Shown here: piece after piece, positions 24,863 to 36,978 of the stretch
Position numbering within the stretch: position 1 is the stretch's first letter
Layout of the letters: each line of letters starts with the position of its first letter
Assembly: GCA_034509735.1 (NCBI GenBank)
Contig: JACGWO010000011.1
Span: 20,258,979 to 20,322,978, forward strand
Length of the DNA: 64,000 nt
Source of the DNA: Sesamum alatum
Lineage: Eukaryota > Streptophyta > Magnoliopsida > Lamiales > Pedaliaceae
Direction: 5' to 3'
Made by a program: the position numbers and the translations under genes
The notes under the pieces: generated by a model
Told to the model about the DNA's origin: nothing
The model's database searches: none
The model's input: the letters and a program-made list of their open reading frames with translations, nothing else

Positions 24863-26385
24863 ACGATATGACGGCCAACGAGTCCAGCTCCACTAGCACA
24901 GCCTCCAGTGCCACGGGCCCCGCCCGTTGACCCGACCACTTCCGTGTCATCGACCTCGGAGGTCGGCACTGGACAGGCCCAGGTGGCCTCGAGTTCTCAG
25001 GCCCCGGGGGCCTCCTGTTCTCAGGCCCAGGGGGCATCCGATTCTCAGGCCCCGGGGCCTCGACCATGGGATTTACCACCACCACCACCAACGCCTGAAT
25101 TGCCACCTTCGTCTACACATCACTACATCAGCCTCCGTGATGCAAGGTAATCTAACACAAATATATTTAATTATTTTCAGTTGATTTGTTCTTATGTTTT
25201 TTAATTTGGAATTATTTTTTCAGGTCTGATCGAGATTTTCATAGCTTTATAAATGCGACGGTGAAAAAACCACTACCCTCACCCTTGGGGATGCATCAAG
25301 AAGATTCCACAGGAGCACATCCTGTTTTGGCAAGATAATGTTAAAGTAACGCCATATTTTATTACGTTTTATTTGAGTTTTAAATATTTTACTAATTCTT
25401 TATTTTTAATATGTCAATATGCAGCTTAAATACTGGTGTGACTACGACGATGAGTCAATGTACAAGGTCGTCCGGTGGCAGGCTGTACGGTTCCTGCGGA
25501 AGCGGTTCTCCGACGCCCGGGCCCAACTGTCCCGACCGCTTTGGCTGGCCGAGGGGATTTGGCGACAACTGCTAGAGTACTGGGACAACCAAGACTTCAA
25601 GGAAATGTCGGCTAAAAATAAGGCCAATCGGGTAACTAACCCCGCCGCCGCAGTGACCATCTATAGAGGGGGCTCCTCGTCTGTTGGCCACCACAAGAAG
25701 AAGATGGTAAGTATAAAATTTATTTCAACTGATTTCATTATATTAAATGCTTTAATTAATTATTTAAATTTATCTTTGGCAGGAGGCACAACTCGGTCGT
25801 CCGATCAAGCAGATGGAGCTGTTCTCCAAATTCTACAAGAGAAAGGAGGAGGGCCAATGTAGCGGCTCGAGGGCGGCGCAGGTGGCGGTAAGTTTTTTTC
25901 CAATTTCCTTATGTATTTATATTATAATTTAATTTTTTTCATACTAAGTCCAGTATTCCAATTGTGTAAGGCGTTCGAGAGGATGGTGGAGGAACAACAA
26001 GCCGACCAGCCACCAAATGCTCAATCAGATCTTCCACCCTCTTCTCAAAGCTCGTAGCTATGACCGAGAACCAGATGTGGATGACGGCAGCAGACGGGCG
26101 GAAGAGGGGTCGGGTATTCGGACTCAGTTCGGAGGCCCACCACACGATTGTTGGACCCTCGAAGCCGAGCTCGTCATCTACTCCACCGCCCGGCCACCAC
26201 AAGAGCAATGCCTGGACTACAATGATCAGTTCGCTAGGCTCGAGGAGATTGTCCACCGTTTGCCGAATGAGAGGTCCCAGCCTACACCGGCGCCACCGTC
26301 CCAAGATCAAGTCGATCCCCCACAGCACGACAATGAGGCAGAAGACAAGGAGCTCGGGGACGATCAGACAGAAGACCGGATCTAG
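24863..26385 (+). pseudogene. TNPA / Transposase_24-like second CACTA gene (broken)
   Basis: Begins after the TNP2 remnant with a Ser/Thr/Pro-rich stretch containing short tandem repeats of TCTCAGGCCCCGGGG (about 24990-25055) and a proline run near 25075. It continues through spliced-looking pieces: LKYWCDYDDESMYKVVRWQA, RPLWLAEGIWRQLLEYWDNQ, SAKNKANRVTNPAA, GHHKKKM, then GRPIKQMELFSKFYKRKE. This is the order of the plant Transposase_24 (Ptta/En/Spm) domain, a DNA-binding partner of TNP2. Several exon junctions and at least two frameshifts prevent a single open frame. The tail to 26385 is acidic and low-complexity. Confidence 0.8.
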
Positions 26386-26579
26386 ATTAGGGTCTTTCAT
26401 GTTTCCAAAATATGTATTTATATTTTAAAATTAATTTTAATTTCGTTATTAATATTGTTATTTCTTCTTGCTACCCGATAAAATTATATTCAACAGATTA
26501 AATAATAGATTATAAAAAAATAATATATAAATAAACAAAATTAAAATTAATATTTTATAAAAAAAATTAAAAAAACCTT

Positions 26580-27210
26580 TTGGAACGGCCATAGCAATAG
26601 CTATATGAATGTAACATGTTAACAATACGACCGTTACAAAGACCGGTACAGAATTGACAAGAAAAACCATTACAAAAACCGGATGTAAAGCAATTATAAG
26701 AAATGAAACCAAATTACAAAAGCGACTGTTCCACGGGGTGGTACAAAAACCGTTTAAAAAACCGGTACAAATCATGATTCAACACGCGCAGGGAAGTGTA
26801 GCAATAACCGTTACAATACATGTTATATGTGCATTATCGTACGAATTACAAAAACCGTTACAAAATAAAAAACCGTGTGTTACAAAAACAGATGAAAAAA
26901 TCGTTCCAATAGTGATACACAATTATCATAACCTTTGTAACAAAGGCCGTTCCAATTTAGGAATTCATAATTAGGTTGAGCCGTTACAAACGGAGATACA
27001 AAATCATTTCCCGTGATAGGTCAACGGGTGAAACGGCTCGGGCGACCAGTACAAAAACCGGTTCAATTTGTAACGGCTTTGTCAAGTAGCCGTTACAATT
27101 ATTTTGTAACTCATGCTTTTGGGCCGGATTACCGACCGTTACAAAAACGGCTACAAACATTCTAAAACTGTTCCAACGAAAAATTTAGCCGTTCCTAGAA
27201 CCGTTACAAT
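26580..27210. repeat. CACTA 3' subterminal repeat array
   Basis: Numerous copies of CCGTTACAAA and AACCGTTACA variants in both orientations mirror the 5' subterminal array of the same element. Overlapping ORFs are shadows of the repeat. Confidence 0.85.
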
Positions 27211-27847
27211 TAATTATTTTTTTTGTAGTGTCCAACCAATTGAAATAATTGCACTGTCCGAATTTGCAATTGCAAAATAATTTTCCTTTAATTTCTTTCG
27301 TCGGACCAACAACCCTGATTGCCGCATTTTTTTGACAATAGCACTTAGTGTTCTTGAACCTCAAATCCATAAATTCATCCCTTTTGGAATGGGATCTCGT
27401 TGATAAGATTTCATTCTATATAAAATACCAAAGAAAAGAACTAATTTAAGATAAAACTAAAAAAACTCAAATGAACACAAAAAAAGTAAAAATAACCCAA
27501 AAATTTAACACAAAAAAAAAGAGAGAGAAAATAGTTCGTACCTCTTCAAACGAAAGAGAACACAAACAAACAAGCTAAAACAATACTACTTACCAAGAGT
27601 GCTTTAATAGGACAAATGGAGGTATTTTAGTCTTTTACAAGCCGAAAAAGTGTGAAAAATGTAAAAAATCATCCATCTTTGCACAGAGAGCGTGTCTAAC
27701 CCACCTTCCGTTTGATTCTAACGAAAGGGGGGTTTCGCGCTATGTTTTATAAAATACAGGAATTTTTTTGCTATTTCCAAAACACATGGAGGTTTTTAAC
27801 AATATTTTGATAACACTGGTGGAAAATGCAATTTGTCCTTTAAATAA

Positions 27848-28455
27848 TTAGAAATGATGGTAAAAAAGAAAGTTATGTTTCAAAATATATTTTTGATTCC
27901 ATTTCCGAAATTTTCATTCTGAGACCAAAATAAAGATGGAATTGATAAAACATTATTTTTAAATTCATCTTTGATTTTTATCTCAAAATTTTTTGGATTT
28001 TAAGATGAAATCAAGATAGATTTAATAAAAAAAAATATTTCTAAAATCCATTTCAGTATATTGAATCACGTAAACAGAGACAAAGTTAAAAAAGAATTAT
28101 ATTATCAATATCTATATCTAATTTCGTCTCAAAATACTTTTATTCTTAAAACCTTTTATTTAATTACAGATCAAAGGTGGAATCGGAGATGAAATATTTT
28201 GTATAACTTTATTTTCTTAATTATTTTAAAAATGCCCATTTGTGAAAAATATCTTCTAATTTTTGTAATTTATTTTATAATTTATGACTGAAATAATTTC
28301 CATCTCTGAATCTTACTATAAAAGGTGAAAATTATTGTGAATATTTTTCCGTTTCTAATTTCCATCATTGAAAATTTGCTCTCTTATAGTGATCATAGTT
28401 CATTAAGTTCAAAATTTATACTTTACAATGAAGGATAAATATAAAAAGATAAAGG
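27848..28455. other. AT-rich intergenic DNA, possible degraded CACTA-type remnant
   Basis: AT-rich sequence with recurring TTTCATCTC / GAAATTTTC-like segments and an end-like CTCTTATAGTG near 28392. Only one candidate terminus is visible, so I do not call a bounded element. No gene is supported. Confidence 0.4.
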
Positions 28456-28459
28456 AAGG

Positions 28460-29070
28460 ATAATATTCACTCCATAGCTTGCTTCATGTAGGCGAAATGG
28501 CCTTGATGGTTGATGACCCAAATTATACAAAGTCGAAGAAGAAGCTCAATATTATAAAAGCACAAAAAGAATTCAAGGTTATATATGGTCCAAGGTCGAA
28601 AAGACCTCAACCCCCAAACCCGTAGGAGGGGCAAAAAGATTGAGGAGGCCAGGAGAGTTCGCGAAAGACCCAGGAAGGTTGCTATGTGGCAGCACACGGA
28701 CAACTTGGAAATTCTCGCTCTCATGTGGCCCGGCCTCAAGGCGGACAACTCGGCGGAATTACAATCTCTCTGTCACGGAGGATACACAAGAATCTAGGGA
28801 TAATATTTGACCTATATCAAATCGTTCCTTTAGGAATCCGAGAAACTTTACCTCAAGAGGATCCTATTGGTTTGGAGGATAAGTCTCAACGATCAAAGAA
28901 TTTATGGGATTTTCTCTGAAGGTTGCAGTTTATCTCCTAGCAACCATTTTTTCGAGTCCCAAGGTGACCATGCTCTCCAACTAACCGGGCAAGGGCTATA
29001 AAATGACCCTCTTCTGTTGGTAAAGAGTAATGTTTCTTAATCTCACGTATATAAAACGCTATTGTACAAT
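28460..29070 (+). mobile_element. Probable retrotransposon LTR fragment
   Basis: A locally GC-richer block containing CAAGGTCGAAAAGACCTC, CTCGGCGGAATTAC and a TATA-like GGGCTATAAAATGACCC near 28995, similar in style to the LTR promoter region near 63.37 kb. No matching second LTR, primer-binding site or clean target duplication was found, so it would be a solo or truncated LTR. Boundaries are approximate. Confidence 0.4.
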
Positions 29071-29074
29071 ACTT

Positions 29075-29985
29075 TAACACTGAATTTTAACCCTACATTA
29101 CACTGTTTTCAAATTTGATTCTTATTTTTATCATCATGTATATATATATATATATATTGATTTGACTGTCAGAGTGCTGAATTGTTTTTTGTTGATCTCC
29201 TTTCCAAAATTTGTGAAAACTAAGGCAAAGATTTCAAATTGGACGTATCCACACGAACAACATTTTAATCGCATCAATGATAGTTAATTCTAATCTTATC
29301 CCTTCGAGCTCGGTTAATTGGTAGGCTATTGTCATTTTCTGTTTTCATCCACACCTGCGAGTCGAGATGAGGAAAGTTAGCTGCATCACAAGGTTGAAAT
29401 AAAATAGTCTGGCATAGAGAAACAAAACACTTCAGACTAATAGTACTAAAAGAAGTCATGAAATACACTATTACCACTTTCTGCATTGAAAGTGATATGA
29501 TCATTATATGTGTTCTTTATGTGAAGAATAAGCTTGTGTGTTCAATATGGTACAATGTACAACCATTTGAATTCAACCATACATCAAAGCAAGAGAATGA
29601 TATTTCAATTATCGCATTTAGATACCCAAAAATAAATAAATAAATGACAATCTAGTTCAAAACTTTATTTTGTGTAATTTAGAACCATAATCTACCTGTT
29701 CACAATTGGAACCCATCTCCACATCTAAAGTCAAAACCAAGAGAAAAATGATTGATTTAGTGTTATTCAGTTAGATATTTATAAATATATAATTGTTTCC
29801 TTCAGAAAATAACGATTACTTACAAAAGAATTCAACTTCCTGATCTAGGTAGTAACAGTGGCGATTGGCGAAGCTAGAAAAATAATTCAGCCATATCAAA
29901 ATTTAATTAATTAATTTATTGAAGAAAAAAAGAGAAATTTGATGACAAAAAAAGTGGGTGACAATTTTCATATTGTCATTAATTA
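29075..29985. other. Intergenic DNA without a supported gene
   Basis: AT-rich, with a short TA microsatellite near 29139-29158. A weak tRNA-like (SINE-style) patch occurs around 29306-29372 but has no convincing A and B boxes in register. Confidence 0.45.
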
Positions 29986-29989
29986 TATA

Positions 29990-30520
29990 TTTTTGGTAAA
30001 CATAGACCTCCTGTGGTTTGAAAAATTACATCTAGTACCCCTAAAGTTTGCGTCTGTCTAACAAATAGGTTCATCCATTAGCCAAAATTCACCGAATTTG
30101 TTGATTTTAACAAAAAAAAAAAAAACTTAATGAAAATTGACATATACCCTTGATTGATTTATTACTAACTTATTGCAGGCCAAATAAATCTTTTATAACT
30201 AAAATACCCTTATAACGGTGAAGATATACCACCTCACATGCATTAACGTGTGAAAATATATAAGGGTAGTTTGGTCATAAAAAAAAATTATTTGACCTAC
30301 AATAAGTTAGTAATAAGTCAATCGACGGTAAATATTATTTCTTATTCAGTTTTTTGGCTAATGTCAAGAAATTCAGTGAATTTTGACTAACAGAGGGACC
30401 TATTTATTGAACAGGAGCAAGGCTCAAGGGTATCTAAATATAATTTTTCAACTACAGGGATTACATGTAATTACACCAAACTTCAGGAAGAAGCGGGTGT
30501 AATTATTCCTATATTTTTTA
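29990..30520. mobile_element. Fold-back element with long inverted repeats
   Basis: The left arm (ACCTCCTGTGGTTTGAAAAA, then CTAACAAATAGGTTCATCC and CCAAAATTCACCGAATTTG) pairs with the right arm (CAAATTCAGTGAATTTTGAC-like sequence near 30367-30390, GAGGGACCTATTTATTGAAC, TTTTTCAACTACAGGG). The long imperfect inverted repeats surround a non-coding centre. Outer edges and target duplication are unclear because the right side carries an extra GTGTAATTA block. Probably MULE-type, like the element at 51.44 kb. Confidence 0.65.
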
Positions 30521-30524
30521 GTAA

Positions 30525-31267
30525 ACTTTACAATTGTCACTGATATTATAGTTATTTTTTAGTGAGTTTTAATTAGAATAATAATGATAGAAAGTATGCA
30601 ACATATTTAGAGAAGTGAATAATTATTTATTTTTATACAAAAAGTTTACAAAAATTTCAAAAATAAATTCATCAGTAACATAATTGAATCTCTTTTTTAT
30701 ATCAAATAATAATAATACTTTATTACTGATTGTTGTCATATTAAATTTTAAATTATTTATCAATTGCTCATTTCATATGATAAGGTTTAAATTGGTTATA
30801 AATTTTTAACTATTAACCTAACACATAATTCTTCTGTCTGACTAGTTTTCTCAGGTTACAGTTGAATTTATGATTTTGGATAAATGATTTCAAATATCTC
30901 CATATTGAACTCCATTAATATTCAACAAAAATTAGTTTAATTTAGAATTGAGATTTTGAAATTCTTTAAATACAAAATTATACAAACAAATTCAAAGATT
31001 ATTCACTGACTATTTGAAATATATAATTTTAAATCCATCAATTCAAATTTAATATTAAAACAATAACACGAAAATAAAAAGAAAAAGTAGTGGCAATATT
31101 GGTCTATAAGAATGAAATTAAATGGGAATATAATATGTTTTGAAACTAAATAAGGATGGAAAATGAATCATCTTTTAATACAATTCCAATTTTTGATAAC
31201 ACAGGAATTTTAGAAGACAATGGAATTGTCATTTCTTAGTTGGTTCCATTTACATGATTTGTAATTA
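30525..31267. other. AT-rich intergenic DNA
   Basis: No coding, RNA or bounded repeat feature supported. Confidence 0.5.
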
Positions 31268-31272
31268 AAAGT

Positions 31273-32026
31273 TGTTGTGTGTAAACACCACCAGTGAAGA
31301 GCCCAATATACAGATTAACAGGATTTTATGAATAAAATTACAGGGGGGGATTGGGTTATACAAACCCTTAGTTACAGACCAAAAAGGGGGAAAAATTAAT
31401 AACGCGATTACAATATATACATAATACAACAAAAGAAGAATATGATCGTAACCCAGAGTAAGGCTCAGAGAGTCAAGATCTGGAGAGAAGAAGCTCACAT
31501 CCACAAAGCCCGACACCCTCACTAGTTGCTCCAAAGACCAATACTGAGCAAATATTACCATCAAGGTTATTGACCCACAAAAGATCACTCAACCACTAAG
31601 GACCACTCAGAAACACTAGAGTTCACAGAGAACTTTTGGGAAGGAAAAAGAGATATTTCATATTTGTGTTTTCTCATAAGAGATGGGAAACCTTTTATAG
31701 GGGTTAAGTTTTGTAGCGGAGGGTGAGAGAAACGACGGAGACAATTTCCAATGCCATGGTAATTGGTGAAGGGGAAACCATGGTTAGAGAGAAATCTAAG
31801 AGGGCGCAACAGAGAACGAAGAGACGGAGAGAAGGGGAGAGTCACAATGCTAAGATTAGGGTTAGGGTAGAATAAGTATTAGGGTTATCAGGTCGGGTAT
31901 CAAAGTGTGCTGGGTCAGCATGAGGGCCTGACCTTGGTGGGTTGGTTTGGGCCATCCGGATAAAAGGGGCATAAGTATTGGTGGGCTTGGACCTCTCTAA
32001 AGGATCATGGGCCATAATTCTTAACA
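31273..32026 (-). mobile_element. Solo LTR of an LTR retrotransposon
   Basis: Read on the minus strand, the block starts TGTTAAGAATTATGG and ends TTTACACACAACA, the TG...CA type (TGTT/AACA) of LTR termini. Inside is a TATA-like promoter (CCCCTATAAAAGGTTTCCC near 31690) in the expected position. Flanking pentamers are AAAGT and AAAAT, a 5-bp target duplication with one difference. No second LTR, primer-binding site or polyprotein flanks it, so it looks like a solo LTR left by recombination between two LTRs. The copia or gypsy origin cannot be decided from an LTR alone. Confidence 0.75.
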
Positions 32027-32031
32027 AAAAT

Positions 32032-33100
32032 GAACCACTATCTAAATTATACTAATTGGGAGACGAATGATATGTAAAAATGCGGGGTTTTTTTTAGAAA
32101 GGGGTTATTGTTATCAAAAGAAATCCATCACACATGTCCATCCACACCCTCATAATTCTCTCAAGCAGTTTGGGCTTATTTATGCGCCGAAGCATTAGTG
32201 AAATATGCACGACAAATTAAATGGAAATGAAATAAGGTTGGCGATGACTCATATTTAAATAACATTTCTATGATAACTATGCACAGAAAATTAGAAAGTT
32301 ACTGGAATTGTCATTCTTTAGTTAATTTCATTCACATGATTGATAACTAAAAAAAATGATTAGTAATTAAATGAAATTATTTTTATGACAAAGTTCTTTA
32401 TTTGGTGATCTTTTTGGAAAAAGTATTTATTCATATTTTATTCAATATGTTGAATAGTATTTTTAAGAGTTGCTTTTAGAAAGTTATAAGCAATTCATAA
32501 AAATCTCATATGTTATTACAAAAAAAAAAAAAAAAAAACTTGATAAATAATTTATTGATTCAACAAACATATAGATATTAATTTTCTATAAAAATAAAAA
32601 ATATACTGATGTAATAAGAAACTACTCCATCTAAAAAAAAAAAAAACTATAGATCAAAAGTTTGTGAATTTATTCTATTAGAAGAATAATTTTATCAAGA
32701 AAAAAATTCGAGACATGTTAAGAATAGCTAATAACATATTGAAGGAGGGAATGATTAATCCGTATAGGACTAGCCGGTTTGTTTGTGTTTTTATTTTCAG
32801 TTTTTAATAAAAAAATATGTATTTTTATTTTTATATAAATTTTTGTGGAAATGAGAATATATTTAGATTAATTAATAAAATTTTATTTATATTGAAGTGT
32901 GTGTTAAATTAATATATTTTAAATAAAATTACATATAAATAAATATTTTTTTTTTACTTTATTAATGTCATAGATTGAAAAATTGAAATGAGAACATAAA
33001 CAAGCTAGCGAAATTTCCCATTAGTATTTCTAAACCTAAATGGTATCAATTATATATAGAAGTAGAGTTGAACTCGAAATCCATTAAAGAAATATCCCAT
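32032..33100. other. AT-rich intergenic DNA
   Basis: Several A/T homopolymers (poly-A at about 32519-32539) and no supported gene. Confidence 0.5.
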
Positions 33101-33105
33101 TTAGG

Positions 33106-34794
33106 GGTGGCAGATAAGTCAAGTCGGCTGGCGAGCTTCGTCAATCGACTTGATTTTCAGCTCGATTCAAGCTCGAATTTTTCGAGCTCAAGCTCAAAAT
33201 AGTCTGTTCATAAGCTAGCGAGCTGGTTTCATCTTTTTAATTTATATATATATATATATATATATATTTTTTTTAGATTTTTATATATTTAACTCCATAT
33301 TCAATACTATATCAACTTTATATTCAAAATTAACCATATATTATAATTATTAATCAATATCATATATTGTAATTTTAGATAATAATAAAACATGGTATTA
33401 TTATTTATATATTTAATCTCTATACAAAAACTAGCTTAATCAACAATTTAGGTAAGTTTTAATATTCCTTTTTTTATAAATAATTATTTAATATGATGCA
33501 TATAAATTTTATGTTATATTCAATATTCATTTGTAATCTCTTATACTTTTTAAATTTACAAGTTCTAACAATTAACTAATAATTTTTTTATATTTATTTG
33601 TGGGTATATATGTATACCAAAATACATAGTATGCAATTTAATAATCTATTCTATTACTTATAAATTTATGTCAAAATTTGGTGATTCTAAAGATAACAAT
33701 AATAATAATGATGGTTTGAACAATGTTCATTATTTTTATTTATTATTTTATTCTTTATATAATGAGATCAATTACTATTTGGTACTTTGGTTTAAAACAT
33801 TCGTATTTTTTATTTTTGTATAGTTGAATGATATAAAATTTAAATTATCATCAAATTTAAATTTTTGTATATAATGAGATCAATCACTTTAAAAAATAAC
33901 TTATGTCCAATAATTAACATACATTTAATATTTTTTTTAATTAATATAATAGTATTTAAAAATAACAATAACAATGATATTTTAACATTAACAAAAGTAT
34001 ATATAATTATCATATATTTACAAATAAAAAATAAATATTTAGTAAACCCTAAAATTAGAAATAGAAAGCATTAGCACTTAGCGTCAGGAGCAGATCGATT
34101 TCTCACTTCTCCCAACTCCCAACTTCCCAATCCCAACATTAAGCCCAAAAACCAGAAATCAGGAAGAAAAACCACCGGGCATCGCACCTCCTTCGCCGGC
34201 ACCGGCCGTCGCACCTCCTTCGTCGGCACCGCGCGTCTCCACCTCCTTCGTCGGCTACCAACAACTCTTTCAGGTGCTTTTCCTCATTCTTCTCACAATA
34301 ACCACCACTCTCATTTCTCTTTTAAATATTCATATAAGCATTTCGATTGGGTCTTGTAAAGGTTGTGCAAGTGACTATGAATGTATAAGATTCGATTATT
34401 GTGGTTTGTTGATGCCTGAAATTTTCTGTTAGTATAAGGAGATTAGGGTGTTTATGCCTGAAATTTTCTGTTAGTATAAGGAGATTAGAGTGTTTATGCC
34501 TAAAACTTTTTGTTAGTATAAGGAAATTAGGGTGTGGAAAGGGCCTCTGTTTGTTGATATTGCTGCCTCTGTTTGTCGATGCCTGAATTTTCTCTGTTTG
34601 TTGATAAAAGGGTGTGGAAAGAGGCAGCATTTGCTCGTGCTCGAGCTAACAACTTGCTGAAAAATCAAGCTTCGGCTCGAGCTCGAACCATAAGAGCTGG
34701 TCGAGCTCGAGCTCGAACAAGGGAATTCGAGCTCGAGCTCGAACCAACCAAAAATGGTCGAGCTCGAGCCGAGCTCGACTCGTTTACACCCCTA
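33106..34794. mobile_element. Candidate hAT-like non-autonomous element (AGGGGTG ends, GAGCTCGAGC subterminal repeats)
   Basis: The left end TAGGGGTGGCAGATAAGTC and the reverse complement of the right end TAGGGGTGTAAACGAGTC are similar, and both ends run into GAGCTCGAGCTCGA-type palindromic repeats. The interior is AT-rich and non-coding, with a TA microsatellite near 33243-33268 and a 42-bp tandem repeat. I do not see an 8-bp target duplication, so the two ends might belong to different copies or the element is rearranged. Confidence 0.45.
34414..34540. repeat. 42-bp tandem repeat, three copies
   Basis: Three adjacent copies of a unit containing GCCTGAAATTTTCTGTTAGT followed by ATAAGGAGATTAGGGTGT. 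The third copy has diverged (GCCTAAAACTTTTTG). No coding frame is maintained with recognisable function. Confidence 0.85.
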
Positions 34795-34799
34795 CTTCC

Positions 34800-35003
34800 G
34801 GCAAGAAGCCGAGAGCACTGAATCCCTCTCTTTTCTCTTCTCTCGCGGTTTCCCCTCTCCCACCCTCCTCTTCCATGCCAACCTCAACCCCACTGACGCC
34901 CTAAACCCTCAACCCCTGGGCTCTTTATTGAGTCAGAGAACGCATACATCACCTACCGCCATTAACTATCCTTTTCTGCCGTCAGTTCAGCTCCGATTCT
35001 TAG
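34800..35003 (+). other. Probable BUD13 5'-UTR exon
   Basis: A C/T-rich, leader-like block (CCCTCTCTTTTCTCTTCTC, CCTCAACCCC) ends at a donor TTAG/GTACC (exon end 35003). The next acceptor, TTTTCAG at 36954, lies 24 bases before the BUD13 ATG. The UTR intron of about 1.95 kb is inferred. The leader begins directly beside the candidate hAT-like terminus at 34.79 kb. Confidence 0.5.
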
Positions 35004-36978
35004 GTACCTTTCCCTCATTTACTTTTGTCGTTGTTTATATTTCAATTTCAATTCATTGCTCAAGGATTGTGGCTTTCCTTCATGCATCTATAATTGGTTA
35101 ACTTTCTTTCAATGATTCTATTCTTGATTTGATCTTGCGTCTTGGCCAAACAATATTGTTTTTTTCTGTAATTTGTTGAGTGTTGACATGTTTGTTCGAA
35201 GCTTTGCTCTCTGCTAAACCATGGAATTTCGTGTGATACGTAAAAGTTAAGATTACAAGATTTCCATCTTATGTGCGACTGACATAATAACAGATGGATT
35301 ATTTTTGTTGTGCTAATGGATGCGAATTCATGAACATAGATATTACATCACAATCTGAAGCAAAAAGTTATGTGAATACACCAAAATCTCCATCTTAAAA
35401 GGTTGGGGCGTGAAGTATTCTATCAAATTTTTATCTGAATTCTGATGCCTTCCATGTAGTTTAACTTTGAAATTTTCTTTCAAATTTTTATGACATGTGT
35501 TTCCAAGTGATACATAAATAGTAAGAACGAGAGGAGTTAGCCATCATATTGAATGTTGAATTCATGAAGATATATCCATATGCGCGTGTCTGTGTATAAT
35601 TATATATATATGAATAAAGGGAAGAAAAAACATAAAAAGGGGGTCAGAGTCGATTTCTAAAACCAATAGTTGCTCGGTGCTTTAATTATGGTTCAAGCAC
35701 TGGAACCAAAACCCTAATCGTACCTTTACGCCTTAATGGTGTGGTTGGTTTCAGAGTTGAAGTATGTTATGGATTTTAGAGTTCTTGCTTTTTAAGATTT
35801 AGTTTTGGTTTGGAAATAAGTAAAATTATGCCGAAACTCGCTCTTGTGTGGTAGATTGGGGAGTATACGATTAGATGTTAATCTTTCTCTTTGCTCTGTA
35901 AGGGATTTCCATGATTTTTCAAAATTATGAAATATTTTGGAAATTCTGATATTCGACCTCGCATAGTTTAACTTGATTGTCTGTTTCTAGCATTTGTTAT
36001 GTTTTCTAAGATGCGTTTAGAAAAGAAGCTTGTAAATTAATGAATCTTTTAGTTCAATGTCATTTGATTGCATAAGATGCATTTGATCAATAGGGAAGAG
36101 AAAAGGAGTACTGGCAGAAATCTGGTGGTGGAACGGCTAAATGCATATTTAATTCTAATGTGAGAGAATTATCGTTACAGTTTGTCAAAACAACTTACGA
36201 GGAAGAATAGTTGATGTGATGATATATTTGGTCCCATTTAATAACATAGAATCCTTTTTTGTGGGGAGAAATATTAATGTGAGAACAATAATTATCAAAT
36301 GTGAGGGCGTATTCATCACCATATACCACTTATTTGCAAGGGGAATTGCTTTCCATGTAAGGAAATTAAATTTCGACATATTCCCGGACTGACCCTAATG
36401 CAAAGGCTCATTCCTGAGGAGCTTCTGATGATTTTTTCCCTTGCATTAACCTAATGCGATGGAATTTTGGTTGTCTTTCCTTGCAAAAAATGGTTCTTTT
36501 GTTACTGTTAATATTATCAATTATGATTGATTCTCCTGTGGCTTAATGATCAAATGACGTTTACCTTCCAAATGGTATAAAGGTAAGAACTAAGAACAGT
36601 GTGTTTTATGCATTATTGTATGTGCATTGATCTGATGAAGTGTTTTGGGACACTTTCTGCTCTACTGCTGTGTTCTGGCATGCATTGAACCCTCGCTACG
36701 CCTTGTGGGCTAGCATTGATTGGTCCTGAATGTATGTATAATAGTGAATTCTTTTTTTTATCTCTTACTTTTGTAATTCTTTTGTGATTTTGTTTGGATG
36801 AACAAAGTGCTTTTCTTGCCCTTCAAGTGTCCTGTTTGTTAACTGCTGCCTCCGCTTCTTTGCTGTAGTTAGACTGATAGGTTTGAAGAGCCACTTTATT
36901 TGGGTCTGTAAGGGAAGAATTAAGTCTTTCTTAACACCTTTAAAAACTTTTCAGGTGAATAGCTTGTTAGGATTCACA

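Larger units (their letters stand above)
21479..27230 (+). mobile_element. CACTA (En/Spm) transposon, 5,752 bp
   Basis: Begins CACTACAAAAAAA and ends TTTTTTTTGTAGTG, with identical 3-bp duplications TCC on both sides (21476-21478 and 27231-27233). Subterminal regions hold dense arrays of CCGTTACAA / TTGTAACGG in both orientations. The interior encodes a TNP2-like transposase pseudogene followed by a TNPA/Transposase_24-like pseudogene, both on the plus strand, which is the standard two-gene layout. Intact terminal sequence and target duplication beside heavily broken genes suggest movement driven by another copy's transposase, or simple ageing. Confidence 0.95.
21246..27415 (-). pseudogene. 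GRF-type zinc-finger ORF split by the CACTA element
   Basis: Two minus-strand pieces flank the CACTA insertion. The 5' piece (about 27415-27231) reads MDLRFKNTKCYCQKNAAIR, then GKLFCNCKFGQCNYFNWL, the CxC...C...CxYFxW pattern of a GRF zinc finger. The 3' piece (21478-21246) contains a helical stretch ARGLEERFIDLLSICDDITA with many Lys and Glu, as expected for the coiled-coil tail of these small proteins. The junction falls just after the finger. A poly-A/poly-T run next to the site also shifts the frame, so it was probably not functional even before insertion. It lies inside the MULE, convergent to the transposase; such ORFs accompany plant MULEs, but its role is unknown. Confidence 0.75.
16780..27838 (+). 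mobile_element. Mutator-like element (MULE) with nested insertions
   Basis: The left end GGATAAATTGCAT and the reverse complement of the right end GGACAAATTGCAT start long imperfect inverted repeats; similarity continues through a GTGTT...AAAA region for about 130 bp. Exact 9-bp direct duplications TTTAAATAA flank the element at 16771-16779 and 27839-27847, the size diagnostic for Mutator transposition. Inside are a decayed MURA-type transposase on the plus strand and a GRF zinc-finger ORF on the minus strand. A PIF/Harbinger-like element (17803-19016) and a CACTA element (21479-27230) account for most of the 11,059 bp; without them the element would be about 4.1 kb. Both ends and the duplication are seen directly. 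Confidence 0.9.
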
